From assembly GCF_013299185.1 (NCBI RefSeq), contig NZ_JAAFKG010000044.1, positions 1 to 42,809 of the forward strand: 42,809 bases of DNA, written 5' to 3'. The stretch comes from Microcoleus sp. bin48.metabat.b7b8b9.023 (GTDB lineage Bacteria > Cyanobacteriota > Cyanobacteriia > Cyanobacteriales > Microcoleaceae). Made by a program: the position numbers and the translations under genes. A model generated the notes under the pieces. That model had not been told where the DNA came from and ran no database searches. It worked only from the letters and a program-made list of their open reading frames with translations. Of this stretch, positions 16,444 through 24,219 are shown one piece after another. Each line of letters opens with the position of its first letter. The first letter of the stretch is position 1.

Positions 16444-17223
16444 TTAAGCTTCCTGTTGGACAACAGAGCTCAATTGAGCTTTCGACTGAGCTTTTGGAAG
16501 TGGAATCTGCGGCTTCAATTGTCTGACAACTTCATCAAACGGCAAAATTCGGACTTGATTGTTAAACACATTTACCTGATAAACTCTGCGATAACTCAAG
16601 TCAAATCCAGTCAGCCAGCCACTTTTTGGATGATAAGCCCCCGTGTCAATATCCAGCCACCCTTGGCCCCTGACTAATTCCCCAGGCCTCACCCCCTCAA
16701 AGGTAAACGTGATCGTGTGACCGGTAATAATTAATTTATCAGGAAAAAACGGTTTCGGCATCGCATGAAATTCCTTGCGAATCCAGCACAATTGTTCGAT
16801 CGACTGTTTGTCAATTGGCATGGTAGGATGCACGCCCGCGTGCACCAGCCAGATATCCCCTAAGTCTAAATGCGTTGGGAGCGATCGCAACCACTCTAAG
16901 TGTTTGTACGGCATCATGCCTGTATCCTTGTAACTGGCGACAGTCGCATCCCCACCGCTGTACAGCCAAGATTGCCACGCCCGCAAATCCACTGAGGGCC
17001 CCGACAAAGCATCTAACATTAGTTGTTCGTGGTTTCCCAGCAGGGTTTGATACCGGCTTTGCTGCACGAAATCTAATACCTGAGCGCTTTTCGGCCCGCG
17101 ATCGATTAAGTCTCCTAAAAAATATACGCGATCGTCCGAACTCGGGGCAAGTGCCTCTAGTAAAAGCATTAATCCATCGTAATGCCCGTGTACGTCCCCA
17201 ATAACAATGCGCCGGTGCTCCAC
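16444..17223 (-). CDS. PPP-type metallophosphatase (serine/threonine phosphatase-like)
   Basis: 259 residues with the ordered metal-binding motifs of the PPP family: GDVHGHYDG (Asp10, His12), GDLIDRGP (Asp38, Arg42), LLGNHE (Asn64, His65) and later LVHAGVHP and TGHT. It removes phosphate from phosphoproteins or hydrolyses dinucleotide tetraphosphates (ApaH-like); sequence alone does not decide. The C-terminal 45 residues are Gln/Lys rich and lie outside the catalytic core. The start is GTG (MEHRRIVIGD), directly at the first strand. No partner gene is visible. Confidence 0.9.
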   Translation of the reverse strand: MEHRRIVIGDVHGHYDGLMLLLEALAPSSDDRVYFLGDLIDRGPKSAQVLDFVQQSRYQTLLGNHEQLMLDALSGPSVDLRAWQSWLYSGGDATVASYKDTGMMPYKHLEWLRSLPTHLDLGDIWLVHAGVHPTMPIDKQSIEQLCWIRKEFHAMPKPFFPDKLIITGHTITFTFEGVRPGELVRGQGWLDIDTGAYHPKSGWLTGFDLSYRRVYQVNVFNNQVRILPFDEVVRQLKPQIPLPKAQSKAQLSSVVQQEA

Positions 17224-17425
17224 TGTGTTTATCCGTTTTTCTGACTCGAAACCTTAATTACTAGCCTATAGCATCTGATTTAGCTGCTATTTCCTCCGAC
17301 CTTTTGCTTAGGAGGGGTGTTACCCATTATACAACTTTTATAAATTTTTTGTAAAGTTGCCTAATTCTGTTTGCGTAGTTACCGATCGCAACACTGAGAA
17401 GTTATCCCAGCTTTCGGTATAGTTA

Positions 17426-17458
17426 AACAGTTGACAGTTGACAGTTGACAGTTGACAG
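17426..17458. repeat. Heptamer satellite (AGTTGAC)n
   Basis: About four and a half exact tandem copies of AGTTGAC. The reverse complement of the same heptamer forms the satellite at 29701-29744. Confidence 0.92.
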
Positions 17459-17680
17459 CGAAGTGATAAGAACCGAGATTTAAACTCCGTTCCGATCGCA
17501 ATCTGCCTGAAGGCAGGGGCTTCAAACCCCTGCTATTCGGTGAAGTACAAAGATACCCTAGAAACACGGGAGTGCCTTCTCCTGTGAATCTTTCAGAGAT
17601 ATTGATAACCGCTGTTAATTGTCCTGTGGCAATTGCTACTACCGAGTCATACCATTTTTCTGTGAAGCGACATAGAATCT

Positions 17681-17762
17681 GATCCCCCCTAACCCCCCTT
17701 AATAAGGGGGGGACAAGAGTTAGTCAAAGTCCCCCTTCTTAAGGGGGATTTAGGGGGATCCG
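17681..17762. repeat. Inverted repeat GATCCCCCCTAACCCCCCTT
   Basis: The 20-bp arm pairs with AAGGGGGATTTAGGGGGATC; the inner part carries a second GGGGGGG/CCCCCTT pair. It resembles the common GGGGGATTTAGGGGG repeats of filamentous cyanobacteria. Confidence 0.85.
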
Positions 17763-17898
17763 GATATGTGCAACGACCCATTAAATTGGTATCAGTCGAT
17801 TTTAGATTGACTCAACAATTATTTTACGGTGTAGGGTGCGGCAGCCATCAGTCGATCGAGCAAATCGAAGATAACTCTAGCTAACGCATTCTACAATG

Positions 17899-18645
17899 CT
17901 ATTGAGTCAAAGCTCTGAGAAAAGTCTGCATTTCTGCTAAAAAACCTTTCTTTTTTAGCGGTTTTGCCGGTGCAGTCGAATCCGGATCGGCGATTCCCAT
18001 AGCTTTCGCTAAAATCCTTTCTAAATCGTCTCCCACAGGTTTTTGGGCAGTTTCCGAAATTAATTGGTATTCGTCCTTTATTTCCAGCCAGACTTGCCAC
18101 GGTTGTGGATAGCAGCGGAATAAAGCCGCCGTATCTAGCGGTCTGATATAGTAACAGGATTCGATTTTGCTCAGGAATCGATCGCGCAACTGACGGCCTG
18201 CATACCCTATACCTATAGTAGCAACATCTTCCAGGCGCGGGTTGAGCAAGATCACAGGGCGGCCTGCCGCAGCTATGTAAAGTTTTTCAACTTGCGACAC
18301 CTCTACCGCCGCCGGATTCACCAGCAAAAACAGTTCATCTTCCGGTGCTATATTATCTTCAACAGGAGTGCGGCTGCTGCCCAAATCACTTATTTTAAAA
18401 GGTACTTCTCCCCAATCGCGACGGGCGAGGGCGGCTGCACCAGCATCGGGAAAAAAGACTTTCATTCCCGAGTGGCTTTCCTCAAATTCTGGTAAGAATT
18501 GTTGCGTGATAGACTGTGCTTGCAGGGCGATTTCGGGAAAGACTAATTCGACTTGCAGGAGATTCTTGCCATCCGAGAGGGCGGCGGCGGTGGCAATGCG
18601 CGATTGGGCGATCGCATCATTGAGATCGTTGGGGAGTTCTGTCAT
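17899..18645 (-). CDS. DUF1995 family protein
   Basis: 248 residues. The N-terminus MTELPNDLNDAIAQSRIATA, the strand VELVFPEI, KVFFPDAGAAALARRDW, the central LFLLVNPAAVEVSQVEKL and the RPVILLNPRLEDVATIGIG stretch are characteristic of DUF1995. Plant chloroplast members (LPA3) help assemble photosystem II, so a thylakoid-related role is plausible, by homology only. No signal peptide or membrane helix. The C-terminal end (KPLKKKGFLAEMQTFLRAL) is basic and amphipathic. Confidence 0.85.
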   Translation of the reverse strand: MTELPNDLNDAIAQSRIATAAALSDGKNLLQVELVFPEIALQAQSITQQFLPEFEESHSGMKVFFPDAGAAALARRDWGEVPFKISDLGSSRTPVEDNIAPEDELFLLVNPAAVEVSQVEKLYIAAAGRPVILLNPRLEDVATIGIGYAGRQLRDRFLSKIESCYYIRPLDTAALFRCYPQPWQVWLEIKDEYQLISETAQKPVGDDLERILAKAMGIADPDSTAPAKPLKKKGFLAEMQTFLRALTQ

Positions 18646-18794
18646 TAATCTTATTATTCGTACTCGACTTCTCTCAATCTAATTTTACCGCATTCAGAAC
18701 GCTCAGCATAGAAATTTTAATCTTCAAAAATCATCAAAATTTTGTGGGCGGGCTTCTAGCGGGCCGGAAATATGCAATTCAAATATGCCACAGC

Positions 18795-19526
18795 TTAAGC
18801 CACAAAAGCTAACACCGACACGGGCGAACCGGAACCTCCCAAAAGACGTAATATTCCGATCGCCAAAGTGAAGTCTGCCGCAGGTAAAAAGTGGAGGTTT
18901 GCCAGATTTTCCAGCACAATTCGCTGCTGTTGCAATACCATTTTATTCACAGCAAAACTTGCATCTTGTCCCGGATCGACTCCGTGAGTGTCAATACCAA
19001 TTCCCGCAATCGATCGCTTTTCTAGCAAAAATTGAGTTGCAGCTTGACCAAATCCCGGAAAGTGGCAAACTCCGCCTTCGTCAGGATTGAAAAATGCTCG
19101 CCGATCGTGCCATTTGGCTTGCCATCCAGTATATAATAGAACTATATTTTCCGGTTCAATAAATTTGTGCTGGCGTTCCCAATTCAATATATCATCTATT
19201 GTTAAAGTGTAATCGGGATTGGCAAGACATTGCTCCCGAAGGTCGATCGCAATTCCGGGCAAAACTAGAGACTGCGGCGCACAACTATCAACACTCGCGC
19301 CTGCTGGATCGAAAGTATTCGGTGCATTGATGTGAGTACCACTATGTTCTCCCATCGAGAATTTTCGCAGGAAATAGCCGTTTTTGTCTATTTCAGATAC
19401 TATTTCAAATTCCGGCGCTGAATCTCCCGGCCAGATGGGAATCTGTGGATGAATTGGATGGCTTAAGTCTATAATGTCGCGGTAGGCGATCGTCTTTAAA
19501 TTGTCTGAGTTAAAGTTGTTTGTCAT
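18795..19526 (-). CDS. Cyclase-family (kynurenine formamidase-like) metal hydrolase
   Basis: 243 residues; ATG 19526 is preferred to the GTG two codons upstream. The family hallmarks are DLSHPIHPQIPIWPGD near the N-terminus, EHSGTHINAP as metal ligands, a central TGWQ, GIGIDTHGVDPG, and the C-terminal LENLANLHFLPA. Known members hydrolyse formylkynurenine or related amides with two zinc ions. In this context the substrate is unknown. The gene lies 194 bp downstream of the acyl-CoA dehydrogenase-like gene on the same strand and could be cotranscribed. Confidence 0.9.
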   Translation of the reverse strand: MTNNFNSDNLKTIAYRDIIDLSHPIHPQIPIWPGDSAPEFEIVSEIDKNGYFLRKFSMGEHSGTHINAPNTFDPAGASVDSCAPQSLVLPGIAIDLREQCLANPDYTLTIDDILNWERQHKFIEPENIVLLYTGWQAKWHDRRAFFNPDEGGVCHFPGFGQAATQFLLEKRSIAGIGIDTHGVDPGQDASFAVNKMVLQQQRIVLENLANLHFLPAADFTLAIGILRLLGGSGSPVSVLAFVA

Positions 19527-19720
19527 CGACACAAAAACTCACATTATATTAATGGTACGGTGCGTCATATCAAATCCCGTAGCATCGTCCTGTATTAATC
19601 TCTCTATTCTCTCTCTGTGTCCTCTGCGCCCTCTGTGGTTAAATCATTCCGGTACAGCCTGATTGAATATCAGCCATTAGTCGATCGCTCTCATCGAAAA
19701 TCCGGCATAGCTGACGCACC

Positions 19721-20785
19721 CTACAAATCGACAATGCGATCGAGCGTAGCTGCCATCACATCCTTTGTTTGCCCGGAAACAGTATACACCAAAGCCTCTC
19801 GATAAACTCTTCCAGCCGGGTGCAGCCTACCATTAGCCGCACCGCTGGAAACCACCACCGCAGCGTGCCCGCACCGCACCGCCAAATCAATAGCTTCCGC
19901 TCGGAGCGCTAATTGTTCCGCTTTTGAGCTATGTTGAGATTGTAGGAAATGCTGTTTTAGCCGATCGAGCTTCTGCTCCAATTTTGTGCAAGCCACCACA
20001 ATCGCAGGCGAATCTTTAACTATCGCCGCCGCTGCAATTACATCCAATCCCGCGCGAATGCAGCCAAAAGTCACCGGCACAAAATTCAGGATATTTTTGC
20101 TATCATTTTCCGCAATCCAACCGACAGCTTTAACCGAAATTATTTCCGATTCATGCAACAACCAATTATTAAGACTTGCTGTCACAGTATTAGTCGAGTT
20201 CATCGCGATTAACGGCATGATTTCGCTGACAGCTATTTTACCAGATTCCCGTTCAATATTAGCAAAAGGCAGCAAACCAAAAACCGCGCGATTGTCTGGA
20301 AGTACCGCGGCCACAATAAACTTGTCAAACAAGCCAAAACCAGTAATCCAAGGAACATTCCCCGACAGTAGATAGCCATCTTTTACCGGAGTTGCCGTAA
20401 CTGCCGGATTGCCAGATCGCCTCAAATGCGAAAACCCAACACCCAAGCGTAACTCTTTTTGGGCGATCGCGCGCAAGTATCTGCCTTTGAGCATTTCATT
20501 CTCGCTGCTAGCAATCATCGCAGTCGCGCTGTGGTGCTGAGTTTGCAGGAAAGACAAAGCCCCAGAATATCGCGCAGTCAATTCCTGATATTGGTAAAAA
20601 AGCTCCGGTGGAATGTCCGCGCCGCCCCATTTTTGGGGAACACGCAACGCTAAGAGCGATCGATTTTCCAATCCTAAAAGTGCTGTTTTCAGCGCTTCTG
20701 AGTCACTGTCGATAATTTCCGCGCGGGGTGCAACGCACTCTTTCAAATAACTTTCCGCGCTATCAAGAATATCTTGAAAATCCAT
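19721..20785 (-). CDS. Acyl-CoA dehydrogenase family protein
   Basis: 354 residues with the flavin-dependent acyl-CoA dehydrogenase fold: N-terminal helices ending VPQKWGGADIPPELFYQYQE, middle beta domain (LRLGVGFSHLRR, KDGYLLSGNVPWITGFG), and a C-terminal helical bundle (LALRAEAIDLAVRCGHAAVV) ending in REALVYTVSGQTKDVMAAT. It is somewhat shorter than the usual 380. Cyanobacteria mostly lack beta-oxidation, so a role in secondary metabolism or amine/nitroalkane-type oxidation is possible. The catalytic base cannot be assigned by eye. Confidence 0.87.
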   Translation of the reverse strand: MDFQDILDSAESYLKECVAPRAEIIDSDSEALKTALLGLENRSLLALRVPQKWGGADIPPELFYQYQELTARYSGALSFLQTQHHSATAMIASSENEMLKGRYLRAIAQKELRLGVGFSHLRRSGNPAVTATPVKDGYLLSGNVPWITGFGLFDKFIVAAVLPDNRAVFGLLPFANIERESGKIAVSEIMPLIAMNSTNTVTASLNNWLLHESEIISVKAVGWIAENDSKNILNFVPVTFGCIRAGLDVIAAAAIVKDSPAIVVACTKLEQKLDRLKQHFLQSQHSSKAEQLALRAEAIDLAVRCGHAAVVVSSGAANGRLHPAGRVYREALVYTVSGQTKDVMAATLDRIVDL

Positions 20786-20826
20786 CTTTTATAATTAATT
20801 TTATATACCGATTATCAAAAAAAATG

Positions 20827-21034
20827 AGGTACGTTGTTGGGCTTTAGCCCTCTTATATTATATAGTAGTAAGCGAGATCGCATCAAAAAATATTTACATT
20901 AATACCTCATATTTCGGAGCGATATTATATAGCCTTTCTCAGAAAGATGAGGTATGACTGGTGGCTTGTATAACCGCTGAGACTAAGAGGGCTAAAGCCC
21001 AACAACATACCTAATCTTTCCGATCAATGCTATA
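20827..21034. repeat. Composite of two palindromic repeat families
   Basis: 20827-20862 is the left arm of the GTTGTTGGGCTTTAGCCC family; its right arm appears at 20984-21012. Between them sits a TATAGCCTTTCTCAGAAAGA...GAGGTA frame from 20928, which closes at 21034. One element appears to have inserted into another. Confidence 0.7.
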
Positions 21035-21093
21035 GTTATTTTTTATGATAATGATTGTGGGACGGGCATCTTGCCCGTCCCAAAACTCACTTA

Positions 21094-21867
21094 CTACCAA
21101 ACTTTCCAAGGAGCATTGCCTTCATCCCAAAGCTCGTTTAAATACTTATATTCCCGATAAGTATCCATCGCATAAAAGAAGCCTTCATGGCGGTAAGCCA
21201 TCAACTGTCCATCTGCTGCCAAACGTTGCATTGGCTCCTGTTCTAAAACACAATCATCTCCACCCAAATACTCAAATATCCGGCGGTTAAATATAATATA
21301 TCCAACACTAATCCAGCCGTCTATTTGAGGTTTTTCAGCAAATTCTCGTACTTGACCTTCACTGTCAACATCCAAAATTCCAAAACGCGAAATCGGGCGA
21401 AATGTAGTTACAGTTGCCAGCTTACCGTGAGACTTGTGAAACTCCATCAATTTATCGATATTGACATCAGCAACTCCATCACCATAAGTCACCATGAAAT
21501 TCTCGCCATCGATATATTTCTCGATCCGTTTTACCCGCCCTCCCGTCATGCTTTCTGCACCAGTATCAGCCAGCGTTACATGAAAATTTTGTTCGCGATG
21601 TTCCTGCTGATAAGTGATGGTATTTTTCCGTCCCAGACATATCGTAAAGTCATTGTTCATGGCTTCATAATTCAGGAAATATTCTTTAATCATGTTGCCG
21701 CGATAGCCCAAGCAGACAATGAAGTTTTGGAAGCCGTAGTGGGCGTAGATTTTCATGATGTGCCAAATAATCGGGCGCCCGCCGACATCAACTAAAGGCT
21801 TGGGGCGAAATTCTGTTTCTTCTCTCAGACGAGTACCAAGACCGCCCGCTAGGATGACTACTTGCAT
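21094..21867 (-). CDS. rfbF: Glucose-1-phosphate cytidylyltransferase
   Basis: 257 residues, the usual length. It makes CDP-glucose from CTP and glucose-1-phosphate, the first step toward CDP-linked dideoxy or branched sugars of surface polysaccharides. The start at MQVVILAGGLGTRLREET is supported by an AAGGTG ribosome binding site seven bases ahead; upstream codons to 21927 are spurious. Signature motifs are GGLGTRL, RPKPLVDVGGRPIIWHIM, the family-specific NYEAMNNDFT, and VTYGDGVADV with the metal-binding Asp. CDP-glucose 4,6-dehydratase is not in the window, so the rest of the pathway lies elsewhere. Confidence 0.95.
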   Translation of the reverse strand: MQVVILAGGLGTRLREETEFRPKPLVDVGGRPIIWHIMKIYAHYGFQNFIVCLGYRGNMIKEYFLNYEAMNNDFTICLGRKNTITYQQEHREQNFHVTLADTGAESMTGGRVKRIEKYIDGENFMVTYGDGVADVNIDKLMEFHKSHGKLATVTTFRPISRFGILDVDSEGQVREFAEKPQIDGWISVGYIIFNRRIFEYLGGDDCVLEQEPMQRLAADGQLMAYRHEGFFYAMDTYREYKYLNELWDEGNAPWKVW

Positions 21868-22232
21868 TTTTTCACCTTTTGAAAACTTATCAATTAATCT
21901 ATCATCAATTATCTGGGATTTTTTCAAAGAATTATTAATAATTTCTCAGATTGAGTGAAGCTTTGTAAACCCTAAAAAAATCCTATTCTAAATACAATGT
22001 AGGGTGCGGACTGTGCATCGCGCACTTAAATGGTGCGTGCAATTCCTAACTCAGTCTGTCCCGGACACATCAACCTCAAAGAAACCGGGTTTTTCACCTA
22101 ATTTGTGGGTGAGAGCGAATAATTTTCGTGAAAAAACCCGGTTTCTAGCCAGTGCGTCCAGGACTATCACTAATGCTAAACTAGGAAACAGACAAAAACA
22201 TTAGACAACTATACTGAACATCAAAAACAACA
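21868..22232. other. Intergenic region between divergent genes
   Basis: Must hold the promoters of rfbF (leftward) and of the toxin-immunity pair (rightward). It includes an ACCGGGTTTTT inverted repeat and a GTAGGGTGCGG repeat near 22000. A TATACT lies near 22210, 23 bp before the toxin ATG, without a clear matching -35 box. Confidence 0.5.
22080..22146. repeat. Inverted repeat AGAAACCGGGTTTTTCAC
   Basis: The left arm at 22080 pairs with GTGAAAAAACCCGGTTTCT ending at 22146. It lies about 85 bp upstream of the toxin start; it may be a terminator-like structure or just a common cyanobacterial repeat. Confidence 0.8.
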
Positions 22233-22772
22233 ATGAAAAGTCAACTCGATCGCCTAAAAAGATTTTTAGGTATAATCTGCGCGATCGCCTCAATTACAAT
22301 TTTATTGCACTCGGCAACATCCGCTGTTGGTGGCGCTGTTTTTGCAGGGGAGGTCTCAAATATACCACAAACCACCATAGCCTTTGTCCCTCAGATACCG
22401 GGCGGCGGATTGGATGTTCACGAAGCCGCAGGAGGGCATACTTTAGAGAGACACGTTGGTAAAACAGAAGGAGAACTAGCACAGCGACTCGGACGAGAAA
22501 TGGAAATTTCTGCGGCATCTTCCTTTGCTAGCCGTTCCATCGCTGAAGCCGCGATTGCGGAAGCAATGTACAAACAGAAAAGTGCGATCGACTCCTGGGT
22601 GAAAAAAGGAGGCAATCGTTATACGATCGACTACAACGCCAACAGAATAATTGGCATTAGCCTGCGCCGCCGTTCATCCAAAGCAACTCCAGTCTCTCGC
22701 CTAAAAATTGTCCTCCAGCGCAGCAAGAAATTACCTCCCGGATACTTTATTCTCACCGCTTATCCCCAATGA
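22233..22772 (+). CDS. Exported RNase A-like toxin (CdiA C-terminal type)
   Basis: 179 residues. Residues 1-39 form a Sec signal peptide (basic start KSQLDRLKRFLG, a hydrophobic core, likely cleavage after VFA39). The domain from about 55 has the pattern of the bacterial RNase A-like family known from CdiA toxin ends: HEAAGGHTLERHVGKTEGEL, then SSFASRSIAEAAI, an IDSWVKKGG segment and a final ILTAYP. As I recall, the Yersinia kristensenii toxin uses a His, an Arg eleven residues later, and Thr/Tyr two apart near the end. Here His74 and Arg85 (spacing 11) and Thr175/Tyr177 (spacing 2) match. There is no CdiA repeat region; the toxin stands alone. It overlaps its immunity gene by 4 bp (ATGA). 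Confidence 0.85.
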   Translation: MKSQLDRLKRFLGIICAIASITILLHSATSAVGGAVFAGEVSNIPQTTIAFVPQIPGGGLDVHEAAGGHTLERHVGKTEGELAQRLGREMEISAASSFASRSIAEAAIAEAMYKQKSAIDSWVKKGGNRYTIDYNANRIIGISLRRRSSKATPVSRLKIVLQRSKKLPPGYFILTAYPQ

Positions 22773-23068
22773 TCGATCAATTTCCTAATTTAACCCAATT
22801 TTTCAGTTCCTACTTTCACCAAGACTGGCCGCTAGAAGCTGACACTCCCAGCCAAGCAGTCAACAACTATTTGAACAGCGAACCCCCCGAAAGTATTGAA
22901 GCTGCATCGCAAGAACTCGCTCAACTGCTAGAAATGCCGATTTCAGAACCAGATTTAGAAACCTTCATCCTCGATGAATTAGGCTGTTACTATGACGCAC
23001 AATCGGAAAATCAAACCGTCAGAGAATGGCTAGAATCTGTGCAAAAATCTTTGACAGATCGCAGTTAA
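22769..23068 (+). CDS. CdiI-type immunity protein
   Basis: 99 residues, acidic, no signal peptide, so cytoplasmic. It fits the small helical CdiI_2-like immunity family: FPNLTQFFSSYFHQDWPLEA at the start, a central ELAQLLEM, and DELGCYYDAQSE followed by VREWLESVQKSL at the end. The start codon overlaps the toxin stop (ATGA), so the two are translationally coupled. It should bind and block the RNase domain. Its last 16 codons lie inside a 37-bp sequence repeated downstream at 23419 and 23820, where the copies continue into a different ending. Confidence 0.85.
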   Translation: MIDQFPNLTQFFSSYFHQDWPLEADTPSQAVNNYLNSEPPESIEAASQELAQLLEMPISEPDLETFILDELGCYYDAQSENQTVREWLESVQKSLTDRS

Positions 23069-24219
23069 TTCGGCGGTTGAAACCGCGACTACACAAACCA
23101 AGTCTGCCTCCGCAGACTAAGAGATAGAGGAATATTTAAGCCTGATTTTTTTGTAGATACTGCCTACTCTTTAGTCTCGCGTTGGGCGGACATCGTTTGT
23201 GTAGTCGCGGTTTCCAACCGCCGGGTTTCTAACCGCCTCGGATTTCAAATTAGATCGCACATTTCTCTCAAATCCCATATTTCTTCGTCCGCGAAGGCGG
23301 ACATCGTTTGTGTAGTCGCGGTTTCCAACCGCCGGGTTTCTAACCGCCTCGGATTTCAAAATAGATCGCACATTTCTCTCAAATCCCATATTTCTTCGTC
23401 CGCGGAGGCGGACATCGTTCAGAGAATGGCTAGAATCTGTGCAAAAATCTTTGACCAATCCTAGATGATTCGGCGGTTGGAAACCGCGACTACACAAGCC
23501 AAGTCTGCCTCCGCAGACTAAGAGATAGAGGAGTATTTAAGCCTGATTTTTTTGTAGATACTGCCTACTCTTTAGTCTCGCGTTGCGCGGACATCGTTTG
23601 TGTAGTCGCGGTTTCCAACCGCCGGGTTTCTAACCGCCTCGGATTTCAAATTAGATCGCACATTTCTCTCAAATCCCATATTTCTTCGTCCGCGAAGGCG
23701 GACATCGTTTGTGTAGTCGCGGTTTCCAACCGCCGGGTTTCTAACCGCCTCGGATTTCAAAATAGATCGCACATTTCTCTCAAATCCCATATTTCTTCGT
23801 CCGCGGAGGCGGACATCGTTCAGAGAATGGCTAGAATCTGTGCAAAAATCTTTGACCAATCCTAGATGATTCGGCGGTTGGAAACCGCGACTACACAAGC
23901 CAAGTCTGCCTCCGCAGACTAAGAGATAGAGGAGTATTTAAGCCTGATTTTTTTGTAGATACTGCCTACTCTTTAGTCTCGCGTTGCGCGGACATCGTTT
24001 GTGTAGTCGCGGTTTCCAACCGCCGGGTTTCTAACCGCCTCGGATTTCAAATTAGATCGCACATTTCTCTCAAATCCCATATTTCTTCGTCCGCGAAGGC
24101 GGACATCGTTTGTGTAGTCGCGGTTTCCAACCGCCGGGTTTCTAACTCTCAAATCCCATATTTCTTCGTCCGCGGAGGCGGACATTGTTTGTGTAGTCGC
24201 GGTTTCCAACCGCCGACTT
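23019..24219. repeat. Tandem 400-bp repeats seeded by the 3' end of the immunity gene
   Basis: Three units start at 23019, 23419 and 23820 with the same 37 bp (TCAGAGAATGGCTAGAATCT and on); the first lies inside the immunity gene. Each unit then has a GCGGTTGAAACCGCGACTAC inverted repeat, a TTTTTTTGTAGATACTGCC stretch and two to three roughly 111-bp subrepeats with GGACATCGTTTGTGTAGTCG. Units 2 and 3 are almost identical; unit 3 lacks part of a subrepeat and ends at the glycosidase gene. In units 2 and 3 the immunity frame continues REWLESVQKSLTNPR and stops with TGA, unlike LTDRS in the real gene. Confidence 0.93.

Larger units (their letters stand above)
17224..17898. other. Intergenic region with satellite and inverted repeat
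   Basis: Contains the (AGTTGAC)n satellite, a GGTTTGAAGCCCCTGCC-type repeat around 17505-17530, and a strong inverted repeat at 17681-17762. No gene is supported. Confidence 0.55.

Noticed and set aside
22233..23068. Interpretation as an ordinary type II toxin-antitoxin pair
   Set aside because: Toxin precedes the partner, has a signal peptide and RNase A-like motifs, and the partner looks like CdiI rather than a DNA-binding antitoxin.
23171..24209. Minus-strand frames with repeated NDVRLRGRRNMGFERNVRSN peptides
   Set aside because: Produced by the tandem 400-bp repeats; no ribosome binding site, no homology, and the start lies inside repeat DNA.
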